Below, piece after piece: positions 1 through 7,395 of a stretch of 64,000 nt of DNA (position 1 is its first letter; each line of letters opens with the position of its first letter). The position numbers and the translations under genes are program-made. The notes under the pieces are model-generated. The model saw nothing but the letters and a program-made list of their open reading frames with translations, had not been told where the DNA came from and searched no databases. Origin of the DNA: Brevibacterium pigmentatum (lineage in GTDB: Bacteria > Actinomycetota > Actinomycetes > Actinomycetales > Brevibacteriaceae); assembly GCF_011617465.1 (NCBI RefSeq), contig NZ_CP050153.1, positions 3,224,001-3,288,000 on the forward strand, read 5' to 3'.

Positions 1-264
1 ACGCGGGCGATACGCGAAGTGATGAGCGAGGAGTCTCGGTGGGCCCGCGAATACCTGGCCCCGTGGGTCGGTCGCCGACTGCGCGGGCAGTCCTCGGGTG
101 ACGCCCTCGACCCGAAGCTGTCGGAGCTCACTCGCGTCCGCGACCTCGTCGAACGTTCTCGCGAGGTCGACCGTGCGCGTGATGCCGGCAATGCCAGTGC
201 TGGCGGTGCTGCCGGACAGACCGACTCCGGTGAGGTGGACGAGCCTCGCGGTTCCGAAGGATGA
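1..264 (+). CDS. C-terminal fragment of an unidentified protein
   Basis: The reading frame is open from the first base and ends in TGA, giving 87 residues of the C-terminus of a gene that begins outside the window. Third codon positions are strongly GC-rich, so it is probably real coding sequence. The visible part is Arg/Glu-rich and soluble-looking (SRWAREYLAPWVGRRLRG near its start) and ends in a Gly/Ala/Ser-rich tail. I do not recognise the family. Its stop overlaps the next start in an ATGA arrangement, so it is translationally coupled to the formamidase-like hydrolase and probably belongs to the same catabolic operon. An upstream kynureninase would fit the context, but these residues do not look like a kynureninase C-terminus. 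Confidence 0.55.
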   Translation, partial: TRAIREVMSEESRWAREYLAPWVGRRLRGQSSGDALDPKLSELTRVRDLVERSREVDRARDAGNASAGGAAGQTDSGEVDEPRGSEG

Positions 265-1025
265 GCGTCGAGTCCGTGCGCATTCCCGAGCTCTCGGCCG
301 CCGGCGCCGAGGCGGTTCCGGCGTTCCGGCACGCCTACGGGGACGCCCCCGAGCAGTTCGTCGAGGTCTATGGTGACCCGGCCGCCGCCTCGGCGACGGT
401 GATCTTCGTCCACGGCGGCTACTTCCGGCCGCGCACCGATCTTGCTCATTCTCGACCTCTGGCCCGAGCCCTGGCCGAGGCGGGAGTGCTCGTCGCATCC
501 GTCGAATACCGAAGGCTCGGCGGTCAGCCGCTCCTGCTCGACGATGTCACCGCGGCCATCGAGTCGGTGTGCGCCGAACTGCCGCACTGGGGTGTCAGCG
601 AACAGGCAAGGCAGAATCTGGTCGTCTCGGGCCATTCGGCCGGCGGCTGCCTCGTCCTCGCCTGGGCATCGCACCTGCCCGCACAGGGACCGCGCATCCG
701 CCTGCGTCCTCTGGCGCCGGTGACAGATCTGTTCCGGGAAGTAGAGGGCCACCTCGGCGATGGAGCGGTCCTCGACTATATGGGCGCGCTCCCCGAGGAC
801 GATCTGGAAGCCTACCTGCACCACGATCCCAGGTCACGGGCGGCGCTCATCCCTGCACGAGTCGATGTGCATTCGATCCATGGGGATGCCGATGCCACCG
901 TCGACGTGGAATTCTCTCGTGTCTTTCCTGCCGCTCTGACAGAGCTGGCGGGGGCGAACCATGCCGATGTCATCGACCCCGATTCTCCGTACTTCGCGCA
1001 GGTGAGGGACCTCCTGCTCGGCTGA
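261..1025 (+). CDS. alpha/beta hydrolase, arylformamidase (kynurenine formamidase)-like
   Basis: A cytoplasmic alpha/beta hydrolase of 254 residues. The oxyanion-hole motif HGGYF lies at residues 51-55 and the nucleophile elbow GHSAGG at 124-129 (Ser126). A late HGDAD around residue 207 and a GANH segment near 231 can supply the acid and histidine of the triad. The HGGxF/W plus GHSAGG combination is typical of esterases that include eukaryotic-type kynurenine formamidases, which hydrolyse N-formylkynurenine to kynurenine and formate. The tryptophan 2,3-dioxygenase just downstream, convergently transcribed, makes that substrate, so the assignment rests on context plus fold. A general carboxylesterase remains possible. 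The start overlaps the preceding stop (ATGA). Confidence 0.75.
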   Translation: MSVESVRIPELSAAGAEAVPAFRHAYGDAPEQFVEVYGDPAAASATVIFVHGGYFRPRTDLAHSRPLARALAEAGVLVASVEYRRLGGQPLLLDDVTAAIESVCAELPHWGVSEQARQNLVVSGHSAGGCLVLAWASHLPAQGPRIRLRPLAPVTDLFREVEGHLGDGAVLDYMGALPEDDLEAYLHHDPRSRAALIPARVDVHSIHGDADATVDVEFSRVFPAALTELAGANHADVIDPDSPYFAQVRDLLLG

Positions 1026-1092
1026 CTTGCCGACAGCCCTGCATGCTGCGGGCCTAGGCGCAACGCGCCCTCGCGCTGGGACGGAGGGAAAA

Positions 1093-2013
1093 TCAGACTC
1101 CCCTGTCGCCGATGCCGGGTCCGTTCTCGATGCCGGTGCGGATGTCGAAGAGTTCGGGGAAGAACGTCAGGTCGAGCGCTTTCTGCAGGAATCCGACTCC
1201 GCTCGAACCGCCGGTTCCGCGTTTCATGCCGATGATCCGCAGCACCGTGCGCATATGCCGGTAACGCCAGAGTTGGAAGTTCTCCTCGAGGTCGACGAGC
1301 TCTTCGCAGCTCTCGTACTCCTGCCAATACTTCTGCGGGTTCTCATAGATGATTCGGAAGACGTCGCAGAGTTCCTCATCGAAGGTGTGGGCGACGGACT
1401 TGTCCCGGTCGAGGAGCCGCTGCGGCACCGGAAGTCCGCGGCGGGCCAGGCAGGCGAGGAATTCGTCGTAGATGCTCGGTTCCTCGAGGTACTTCTCCAG
1501 CGCCGCCCGCGCGTCTGGATCTCCGTCGAAGACCGGGAGCATGGCCCGGTTCTTGTTGCCGAGCAGAAACTCCACGGCCCGGTACTGCCAGGACTGGAAG
1601 CCGGAGGCACGGCCGAGTTGGTCGCGGAACCCGACGTATTCGCTCGGCGTCAGTGTTGCGAGCACGGACCACTGCTCGGTCAGGGTCTTCTGAATGTGCT
1701 TGACCCGGGCGATGCGCTTGAGCGCGGTCTGCAGCTCATCGTCGGCGATGAGCCGGCGGGCGTCGAGCAGTTCGTGGATGACGAGCCGGAACCACAGTTC
1801 CGTGGTCTGGTGCTGGATGATGAAGAGCAGCTCGTCATGATGCTCGGGGCTGCTGACGGGGTGCTGGGCGCCGAGGAGTCGGTCGAGGTCGAGATACGAC
1901 CCGTACGTCATCGAATCTTTGAGGTCGGTGTGGACCCCGGCTTCGAGGTCTCGTTCGTTCTTCTCTGCCGTCGTCCGAGCGTCGTCGCCCGGGCCGTGGT
2001 TCGTGTCAGTCAT
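1093..2013 (-). CDS. kynA: tryptophan 2,3-dioxygenase
   Basis: Haem dioxygenase that opens the indole ring of L-tryptophan to N-formylkynurenine, the first step of the kynurenine pathway. The 306-residue product has the family hallmarks: the [11 protein letters not shown] segment with the proximal region, [16 protein letters not shown], and the C-terminal [15 protein letters not shown] followed by the flexible loop [10 protein letters not shown] that closes over the substrate. The ATG at 2013 is preferred because a TATGCT -10 hexamer ends seven bases upstream, implying a leaderless message; an upstream ATG at 2025 lies inside that promoter. It converges with the formamidase-like gene, separated by about 70 bp. 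Confidence 0.93.
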   Translation of the reverse strand: MTDTNHGPGDDARTTAEKNERDLEAGVHTDLKDSMTYGSYLDLDRLLGAQHPVSSPEHHDELLFIIQHQTTELWFRLVIHELLDARRLIADDELQTALKRIARVKHIQKTLTEQWSVLATLTPSEYVGFRDQLGRASGFQSWQYRAVEFLLGNKNRAMLPVFDGDPDARAALEKYLEEPSIYDEFLACLARRGLPVPQRLLDRDKSVAHTFDEELCDVFRIIYENPQKYWQEYESCEELVDLEENFQLWRYRHMRTVLRIIGMKRGTGGSSGVGFLQKALDLTFFPELFDIRTGIENGPGIGDRGV

Positions 2014-2020
2014 GACCTCC

Positions 2021-2026
2021 AGCATA
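2021..2026 (-). promoter_or_regulatory. -10 hexamer of leaderless kynA
   Basis: TATGCT on the minus strand, seven bases before the ATG, with no separate Shine-Dalgarno at normal spacing. It overlaps the end of the intergenic gap to the inhibitor gene, so kynA can be transcribed on its own. Confidence 0.5.
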
Positions 2027-2030
2027 AGGG

Positions 2031-2405
2031 TCAGCCGGGTTGTCGCCTCTGCGGTTCGGCGACTTCCCGCACCTCGTCGACCAGCTGCTTCCACTCCGGC
2101 GGCAACTGACTCTCGCCGAAGCGCACTCGCCCGTACCGGCTTTCGATGAGGTAGGCGAACCGGTCGGCACCCGCCTGCTGCGGCGCATCCTCACTCTGCC
2201 CGCTGTCGGACCAGGGAAGTTCGGCGATGCGCGGACCGAGGTCATCCCGCCGAGAGCTCGCGTCGATGTCGACGTCCCAGACGAGCAGCATCCCGCCGAT
2301 CCCTCCGGACCGTTCGACGAGCAGACGTCCGAACCGCTCGGCCGGCTGGCCAGAGGAGCCGTTGTCACCGGAATCTCGCGGATCCCCGGCCAGGGTGTCG
2401 TTCAC
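2031..2405 (-). CDS. protealysin-inhibitor (emfourin)-like protein
   Basis: A small cytoplasmic protein of 124 residues with the emfourin-type core: a VERSGGIGG segment, a hydrophobic strand with VWDVD, a DRFAYLIES strand and a C-terminal helix. Emfourins are slow-binding inhibitors of protealysin-like M4 proteases and are encoded directly after the protease. The layout here matches: the GTG start at 2405 overlaps the protease TGA as GTGA, and GGGGAG lies about seven bases upstream. That overlap decides the start over an in-frame ATG 60 bases earlier, inside the protease gene. Function is inferred from fold pattern and synteny. Confidence 0.75.
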   Translation of the reverse strand: MNDTLAGDPRDSGDNGSSGQPAERFGRLLVERSGGIGGMLLVWDVDIDASSRRDDLGPRIAELPWSDSGQSEDAPQQAGADRFAYLIESRYGRVRFGESQLPPEWKQLVDEVREVAEPQRRQPG

Positions 2406-3526
2406 CAGCTGCTCCCCTGGTTTCCGCGTGCCGAACCTGAGTGGGAGATGCCCACGGCTTCCCACCCGGATACGATCGCATCGTGAACGTCGGATCCGGC
2501 TCCGAACTGGTCGGCCGCCTCGGCGATGGTGAGTTCTGCGAACTCCGCGAATTCTGTGCGCTGCGTGATCTCGGCCCCTGTGAGGACCGAGTACCAGACC
2601 TGTCCGACGCTTTCCCAGGCCGGACCGCCCACGGCGATGGCCGCGAGCGCGAACGCCCGGTTCGGGATCCCGGAGTTGAGGTGGACCCCGCCGTTGTCGG
2701 AATCGGTGGTGACGAAGTCGTCCATATGCGCAGGCTGCGGATCCTTGCCGAGGACGTCGTCGTCATAAGCCGTGCCGGGTTCGATCATGGAGCGCAGGGC
2801 GCGGCCGGTCACATCGGGAGTGAAGATCCCGGCGCCGATGAGCCAGTCGGCGTCCTCAGCGTTCTGTCCGGCGTCGTGTTGTTGGGTCAGCGCCCCGAAG
2901 ACATCGGCACAGTGTTCGTTGAGTGCTCCCGGCTGGCCGAAGTATTCGAGGTCGGCGGTGTGGCTGATGACGCCGTGGGAGAGTTCGTGGCCGATGATCG
3001 ACAGCGAACCGGTGAAGCCGGTGAACACTTCGTCATCGCCGTCGCCGAAGACCATGAGTCGGCCGTCGAAGAAGGCGTTGTCGTAGTCCTTGCCGTAGTG
3101 GACGCTGGCCATGAGCGGCATTCCCGCACCATCGAGCGAGTCACGCCCGAACACCTCGGAGTACAGCGAATACGAAGCGCCGAGTCCGTCATAGGCTTCG
3201 TTGACCGGTTCATCGTCGACGGGTCCTTCGCCTTCGGAGCGGACGAGTTCGCCGGGCAGCACCTCGGTGTTCTGCGCATCGTGGATGAGGCGCTGCAGTC
3301 CTGCAGGAGCGGGGGCGGCGAGCGCGGATTCGTCCTTGCCGAGATCGGCCGGAGGGGTATAGCGCAGTCCGGCCAGGCGCAGGTTCCGGCAGCTCTCATC
3401 GGACATCCGACAGCTGGCTGCGGCGGCCGCGGCCTTCGGGAATCGCTCGGTGCCGCGCTCGGCGATCGCATCGAGGAGATAAGGCGGGACGACACTGTGA
3501 AACGGGACGACGCTCTGAGAGACCAT
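2402..3526 (-). CDS. protealysin-type M4 metalloprotease
   Basis: Zinc metalloendopeptidase of the thermolysin family (374 residues). The Zn-binding HELSH is at residues 180-184 with catalytic Glu181, and the third ligand lies in NEHCAD (Glu204). DSDNGGVHLNSGIPNRAF corresponds to the conserved thermolysin domain-2 segment with the transition-state histidine. There is no signal peptide. The N-terminus carries the short protealysin propeptide with HSVVPPYLLDAIA, the so-called PPSL-type precursor, which is normally removed autocatalytically. The downstream emfourin-like inhibitor is translationally coupled. Protealysin-like enzymes act inside the cell or leave by non-classical routes; the substrate cannot be told from sequence. 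Confidence 0.9.
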   Translation of the reverse strand: MVSQSVVPFHSVVPPYLLDAIAERGTERFPKAAAAAASCRMSDESCRNLRLAGLRYTPPADLGKDESALAAPAPAGLQRLIHDAQNTEVLPGELVRSEGEGPVDDEPVNEAYDGLGASYSLYSEVFGRDSLDGAGMPLMASVHYGKDYDNAFFDGRLMVFGDGDDEVFTGFTGSLSIIGHELSHGVISHTADLEYFGQPGALNEHCADVFGALTQQHDAGQNAEDADWLIGAGIFTPDVTGRALRSMIEPGTAYDDDVLGKDPQPAHMDDFVTTDSDNGGVHLNSGIPNRAFALAAIAVGGPAWESVGQVWYSVLTGAEITQRTEFAEFAELTIAEAADQFGAGSDVHDAIVSGWEAVGISHSGSARGNQGSSW

Positions 3527-3596
3527 GACTCCAGCGTGCCACTTTCACCTCCGATCCGATAGTGCCTCACTGCCGGCAGCGCCCACCTCGAGAAAC

Positions 3597-3642
3597 TGCA
3601 AACAAACTATTGCAAAGCGTTCTTTGCAAGTGTATCTTTGCA
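3597..3642. promoter_or_regulatory. nested double palindrome (operator) over the ArsR-like promoter
   Basis: Four copies of TGCAAA/TTTGCA are arranged symmetrically about one centre. The inner arms are TTGCAAAG (3610-3617) and CTTTGCAA (3622-3629), separated by CGTT. The outer arms are TGCAAA (3597-3602) and TTTGCA (3637-3642). A promoter fits inside: TTGCAA (3610-3615), a 17-bp spacer, then TATCTT (3633-3638), six bases before the ATG. Two dimers could bind side by side and cover both promoter hexamers, which suggests autorepression by the ArsR-like protein. Binding by that protein is inferred. Confidence 0.7.
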
Positions 3643-3644
3643 AT

Positions 3645-4280
3645 ATGAGCGAGGAGACCCCTGACGACAGCATCCGCGAGATCTCTCATCCCGATGGCGT
3701 CCGTGAGATCAGCACCTCGGCCCTCAAGGGGCTGGCCCATCCCCTGCGGATGGCGATCTACGATGCCCTGTCCACGCAGGGTCCGCAGACGGCGACGAGC
3801 CTGGCCAAACGCCTCGGCGAGTCCTCCGGTGCGACGAGCTATCACCTGCGTCAGCTCGCTCGCCATCAGCTCATCCGCGAGGTCGAGGGCGAGCGGAGCG
3901 GTCGGGAGAAGTGGTGGGAGAGGATCCCCGGGGCCATGAAGGTGCCGGGCCCCGAGCGCGAACTCGACCCGTCGGCACGGACGGCTTCCTCCTACGTCAA
4001 CCGGGAGTTCGCACGCAATCAGCATCGCAATTTCGAAGACTTCATCGACGCGGCCTATGACGAGCAGCGGATGTCGAAATCGTGGATCGCAGCCTCGGTC
4101 AGCGAGACGAGCAATCTGCGCCTGACGAAGGAACAACTCGCTGAGATCGCCGCCGAGTTCGAAAGGACCACTATGACCTTCATCAACAAGTACCGCGGCC
4201 GCAATGATCCGGGCTCCCGCCCGGTGCAGATCCAGTTCAACGCCTTCCCCCTGACCGATGGAGAGGAAACCCCATCATGA
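3645..4280 (+). CDS. ArsR/HTH_20-type winged-helix regulator
   Basis: DNA-binding regulator of 211 residues. Residues 20-110 form a winged helix: LKGLAHPLRMAIYDAL, then the recognition helix region SSGATSYHLRQLARHQLIREV and a wing ending REKWWERIP. The C-terminal half is helical and has no Cys/His metal site, so it is not a metal-sensing ArsR. It matches the helix-turn-helix-20 group that often senses small molecules or acts with a partner. The ATG sits six bases after a TATCTT -10 element, so the transcript is probably leaderless. Its stop overlaps the next ATG (ATGA). The symmetric operator across its promoter points to autoregulation. Confidence 0.85.
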   Translation: MSEETPDDSIREISHPDGVREISTSALKGLAHPLRMAIYDALSTQGPQTATSLAKRLGESSGATSYHLRQLARHQLIREVEGERSGREKWWERIPGAMKVPGPERELDPSARTASSYVNREFARNQHRNFEDFIDAAYDEQRMSKSWIAASVSETSNLRLTKEQLAEIAAEFERTTMTFINKYRGRNDPGSRPVQIQFNAFPLTDGEETPS

Positions 4281-4576
4281 GCACTCTCACCGCACCCATC
4301 CGCCCACCTCTCGCCGATTTCGGCGGGGCATCTCATCAGCGCCGCATCGTCGAACGCACGGTCACCGTGACCCGGGAGCTCGTCGTCGACGGCGAGCAGT
4401 CGACGGCGACCTCGGCCACCGGCCTCGACGGTCTGGTCCTGCGGCTGGCGCTGTGGCTCATCGAGCGTCGCCGCGTCCGGGCCCTTCACGTGCGGGTCGA
4501 TTCTGCGGAGATGTCACGTCGGGTCGACGAAGCCAAACGGAGGCACATCGACCGCTATCACGGCCTGCCGTTCTGA
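4277..4576 (+). CDS. small protein of unknown function coupled to the ArsR-like regulator
   Basis: 99 residues, overlapping the regulator stop by four bases, so both are made from one message. The N-terminal half is polar. The centre is LVLRLALWLIERRRVRALHVRV, partly hydrophobic and then Arg-rich; the C-terminus is basic (AKRRHIDRYHGLPF). There is no signal peptide or recognisable enzyme motif. I do not recognise the family. Being the only partner of a tightly operated regulator, it is the likely regulated output or a modulator of the regulator. Confidence 0.6.
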   Translation: MSTLTAPIRPPLADFGGASHQRRIVERTVTVTRELVVDGEQSTATSATGLDGLVLRLALWLIERRRVRALHVRVDSAEMSRRVDEAKRRHIDRYHGLPF

Positions 4577-4581
4577 CGCAC

Positions 4582-5784
4582 TCACCGGACGACCGCCTCG
4601 GCGGCGGACTTGCCGTTCTCGTCCAGTGGAGGGAACACGACGAGGGTGATGACGATGATGACCATGAAGAACGTCGTGAGGAACGTCGGGACCGGGATGA
4701 TCGGGTCGAGAAGGACGAGCAGAGCGCAGGCCGGAACGACGGTGTTGACGACTCCGTTGGCGTTGGCGCGGATCGCGAGCACCCACACCCCGAGGACGAA
4801 CACGGCGATCGGCACCGAGACCGTGAATGTCGCCAGCCCTCGGTCGAGGGCGCTGGCGCCGAGCTGCGAATCGGCTTCGACTCCGACTCCGGCAGAGAAT
4901 GCCCCTGCCGCAGCGAAGATGAAATAGTGCCCGTAGCCGTACTTGAGCGATCCACCGAGGCTGCCGATCGCGCGGTGATGCGGCGGCCAGAAGTAGATCC
5001 ACCACATCGAGGCGGTGACGGTCAGGCACAGGACGCCGAGGGAGACGAGCGGAACGATGTCCTCGACTTCGCCGAGGGCCTCGAAGATCGTGTTCGCCGA
5101 GGCCAGAAGGCTCTCACCGAGGACGATGATCGTGAAGCAGCCGTAGCGTTCGGTGATGTGGTCGGGGTGCCACGGCGTCGTGCCGCGCGTTTCCGCGATG
5201 ACGGGCACCGCCACCTCGGCGAGGATGAGCACACCGACGCCCACAACACTGGACACGGGATCATCGATGCCCAGCCATGCCACCCAGAGAACCTGGACGA
5301 TGCCGATCCCTGCCGCATACACGATCGTCGTCCATCGCGCCCGACCGGCGCCGCGGGAGGCGCGCAGCCATTGCGAGATCATGATGATGCGCATGAGGAC
5401 GTAGCCGGCGATGAGCAGCCGGAAGTCACGGTCCTCGAAGACCGGCCCGATGCCGGCGGCGAGGATGAGCACTCCGCCCATCTGCACGATCGCGAGCACC
5501 CGGTAGAGCCAGTCATCGGTGTCGAACGAGGTCGCGAACCACGTGAAGTTCATCCACGCCCACCAGATCCCGAAGAACACGAGCAGATAGCTCACCACAC
5601 CGTCACCGATGCGTCCGGCCGTGATCGTGTCATGCAGGTGTGAAGCCGCGATCGACACTGCGATGACGAAGACGAGGTCGAAGAAGAGTTCGAGTGTGCT
5701 CGCTGCGCGGCCCTCTTCGCCCGGGTCGCGCGGACGCATCGGGCTGAGGCGGAGTCGAGGTGCGGCTGAGTTCTGTGCGGTCAT
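4582..5784 (-). CDS. low temperature requirement protein A (LtrA) family membrane protein
   Basis: Polytopic membrane protein of 400 residues with many hydrophobic helices. Family signatures are STLELFFDLVFVIAV near the N-terminus, WWAWMNFTWFATSFDTDD, and ERYGCFTIIVLGESLLA in the middle. LtrA was named from a cold-sensitive Listeria mutant; its biochemical role is not established. The ATG at 5784 is chosen over an upstream in-frame start because AGGA lies eight bases before it and the upstream extension is Arg-rich and unlike the family. It converges with the ArsR-linked small gene only five bases away. Confidence 0.85.
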   Translation of the reverse strand: MTAQNSAAPRLRLSPMRPRDPGEEGRAASTLELFFDLVFVIAVSIAASHLHDTITAGRIGDGVVSYLLVFFGIWWAWMNFTWFATSFDTDDWLYRVLAIVQMGGVLILAAGIGPVFEDRDFRLLIAGYVLMRIIMISQWLRASRGAGRARWTTIVYAAGIGIVQVLWVAWLGIDDPVSSVVGVGVLILAEVAVPVIAETRGTTPWHPDHITERYGCFTIIVLGESLLASANTIFEALGEVEDIVPLVSLGVLCLTVTASMWWIYFWPPHHRAIGSLGGSLKYGYGHYFIFAAAGAFSAGVGVEADSQLGASALDRGLATFTVSVPIAVFVLGVWVLAIRANANGVVNTVVPACALLVLLDPIIPVPTFLTTFFMVIIVITLVVFPPLDENGKSAAEAVVR

Positions 5785-5933
5785 GCGGATCCTCAACGGT
5801 CGGACTGAGTGCTCGGACATTCTATGGCCGCCCAACCGACTCCGATACCCCGCCGCGCTGGCCCGCCCGGTGATCCGCATACCCACGGCCGCTCTCACCT
5901 CGGACTCCGCGACCACCTCACGCACAGCCCAAC

Positions 5934-5939
5934 TAGACT
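5934..5939 (+). promoter_or_regulatory. -10 hexamer of leaderless MFS gene
   Basis: TAGACT ends six bases before the GTG start, and no Shine-Dalgarno is present. Confidence 0.45.
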
Positions 5940-5945
5940 TGCCAT

Positions 5946-7277
5946 GTGCTCAAACCCATCCTGTGGCCGGTCCTCGTGCCGTTCGCGCTCTTCGCTGTCG
6001 GCTTGGGCGCGATCATGCCGATCCTCGTGCTCGGGGCACTCTCGCTGGGTTCGACGCAGGCGTTCGCGGCTGCCATCGTCGGCATCATGGGAGCCGTGTC
6101 GCTCATGGCCACGGTGCCGGCGGGGATACTCATCGACCGCCTCGGCGATTTTCGTGCGATGTTCGTGGCCACGATTGCGGCGATCATCGTTCTCGGCTCC
6201 ATCGTCGCCGCCTTCATCTGGGATTCGCCGTACTCGCTGCTCATCTACACGCTCGCGCTCATGGTCTTCGGCCCGGTCTCCGATGTGTGGAGCCTGGCCC
6301 GGCAGGCCGTCGTCGCCGAGGTGATGCCACCGGCCGACCTCGCCAAGGCGATGACCGCGCTCGGCGGCACGCAGCGGGTCGGCAACCTCGTCGGACCGAT
6401 GATCGGCGCCGGCCTCATGCTCGTCTTCCCGATCTGGTCCGTGTTCGTCTTCTCCGGCCTCACCGCCGTCGCCGCGATCGCGATCATGGCACTGCCGATC
6501 GCGCAGATCCCCGGCTTCGACGACCACCCCCACCGCGCCGAGGCGGCCCCGACCTCCCTTGCGGACGATCACGTTCCCTCCCCCACGGATGGTTTATCGT
6601 CCGCCGAGCCGACCGGCCGTGCGCACGGAGACGCCGCCCGTCCTCGGGGGAGGAAGAAGAAGGATCGCCGACCGCCGTTGGACGTGCGGTGGAAATCGGT
6701 CGTCCTCACCGGCGTCACGATCATCGCACTGGCGGCGGCCCGCGCCGCTCAGCCGGTCGTCGTCCAGCTGTGGGGCGTCGAGATCGGTCTGCACAAGTCC
6801 TCGATCTCGCTCATCATCGCCTTCGGCGCCGGACTCGAACTCATCGTCATGTTCCTCGGCGCGTACATCAAGGATCACCTCGGCCGGGTCCCGACCCTCG
6901 TTGCGTGCCTGTCCATCTTCGGCACCGGGTTCGTCATCATGGTCGCGAAGCCGGATCTCGCCGGGATGGTCATCGCCGCCGCGGTCATGGCCTTCGGCAA
7001 CGGCCTCGGCGCGGGCGTGAATATGACGATCGGCGAGGACCTCTCCCCCGCGGTCGGACGACCGCGGTTCCTCGGCATCTGGGCGATCTTCAACAACGGC
7101 GGCAAACTCGGCGGGCCGACGCTGCTGTCCCTCATCATCACCGTGACCACCCTGCGCTTCGGAGTGCTCTTCCCGGGACTGCTCGCCTTCCTCGGCGCGG
7201 TGTGGATCCTCATCTGGGCCCGGCAGGTCGGGCTGCCCGGAAGGCGGAGGCGCCTCGATCCGCCGCGCACGGACTGA
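5946..7277 (+). CDS. major facilitator superfamily transporter
   Basis: 443-residue inner-membrane transporter with two blocks of hydrophobic helices separated by a hydrophilic, Arg/Lys-rich loop around residues 190-245, as in 12-helix MFS carriers. The loop after helix 2 contains GILIDRLGDFRAM, a form of MFS motif A (G-x-x-x-D-R-x-G), and a related GAYIKDHLGRVP follows in the second half. The substrate cannot be assigned; drug or sugar efflux families are similar. The GTG start lies six bases after TAGACT. It is divergent from the LtrA gene. Confidence 0.85.
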   Translation: MLKPILWPVLVPFALFAVGLGAIMPILVLGALSLGSTQAFAAAIVGIMGAVSLMATVPAGILIDRLGDFRAMFVATIAAIIVLGSIVAAFIWDSPYSLLIYTLALMVFGPVSDVWSLARQAVVAEVMPPADLAKAMTALGGTQRVGNLVGPMIGAGLMLVFPIWSVFVFSGLTAVAAIAIMALPIAQIPGFDDHPHRAEAAPTSLADDHVPSPTDGLSSAEPTGRAHGDAARPRGRKKKDRRPPLDVRWKSVVLTGVTIIALAAARAAQPVVVQLWGVEIGLHKSSISLIIAFGAGLELIVMFLGAYIKDHLGRVPTLVACLSIFGTGFVIMVAKPDLAGMVIAAAVMAFGNGLGAGVNMTIGEDLSPAVGRPRFLGIWAIFNNGGKLGGPTLLSLIITVTTLRFGVLFPGLLAFLGAVWILIWARQVGLPGRRRRLDPPRTD

Positions 7278-7395
7278 CTCGACGGATTAGGCTGGAGAGG
7301 ACCGAATCGACGAAGTTCGGCTGACAGCCCGAAGCTGAAGGCCTGAAGTGGCCGGCTCACAGCTGAGAGTCCGAACAGGATCAGGAGAGTCATCG

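Noticed and set aside
1027-2109. Long antisense open frame opposite tryptophan 2,3-dioxygenase
   Set aside because: Its protein is low-complexity Val/Glu/Leu-rich and matches no family, while the opposite strand has all dioxygenase motifs. GC-rich third positions open such antisense frames by chance.
2441-3562. Long antisense open frame opposite the M4 protease
   Set aside because: The protease strand carries HELSH, NEHCAD and the propeptide motif, and the antisense product is not family-like.
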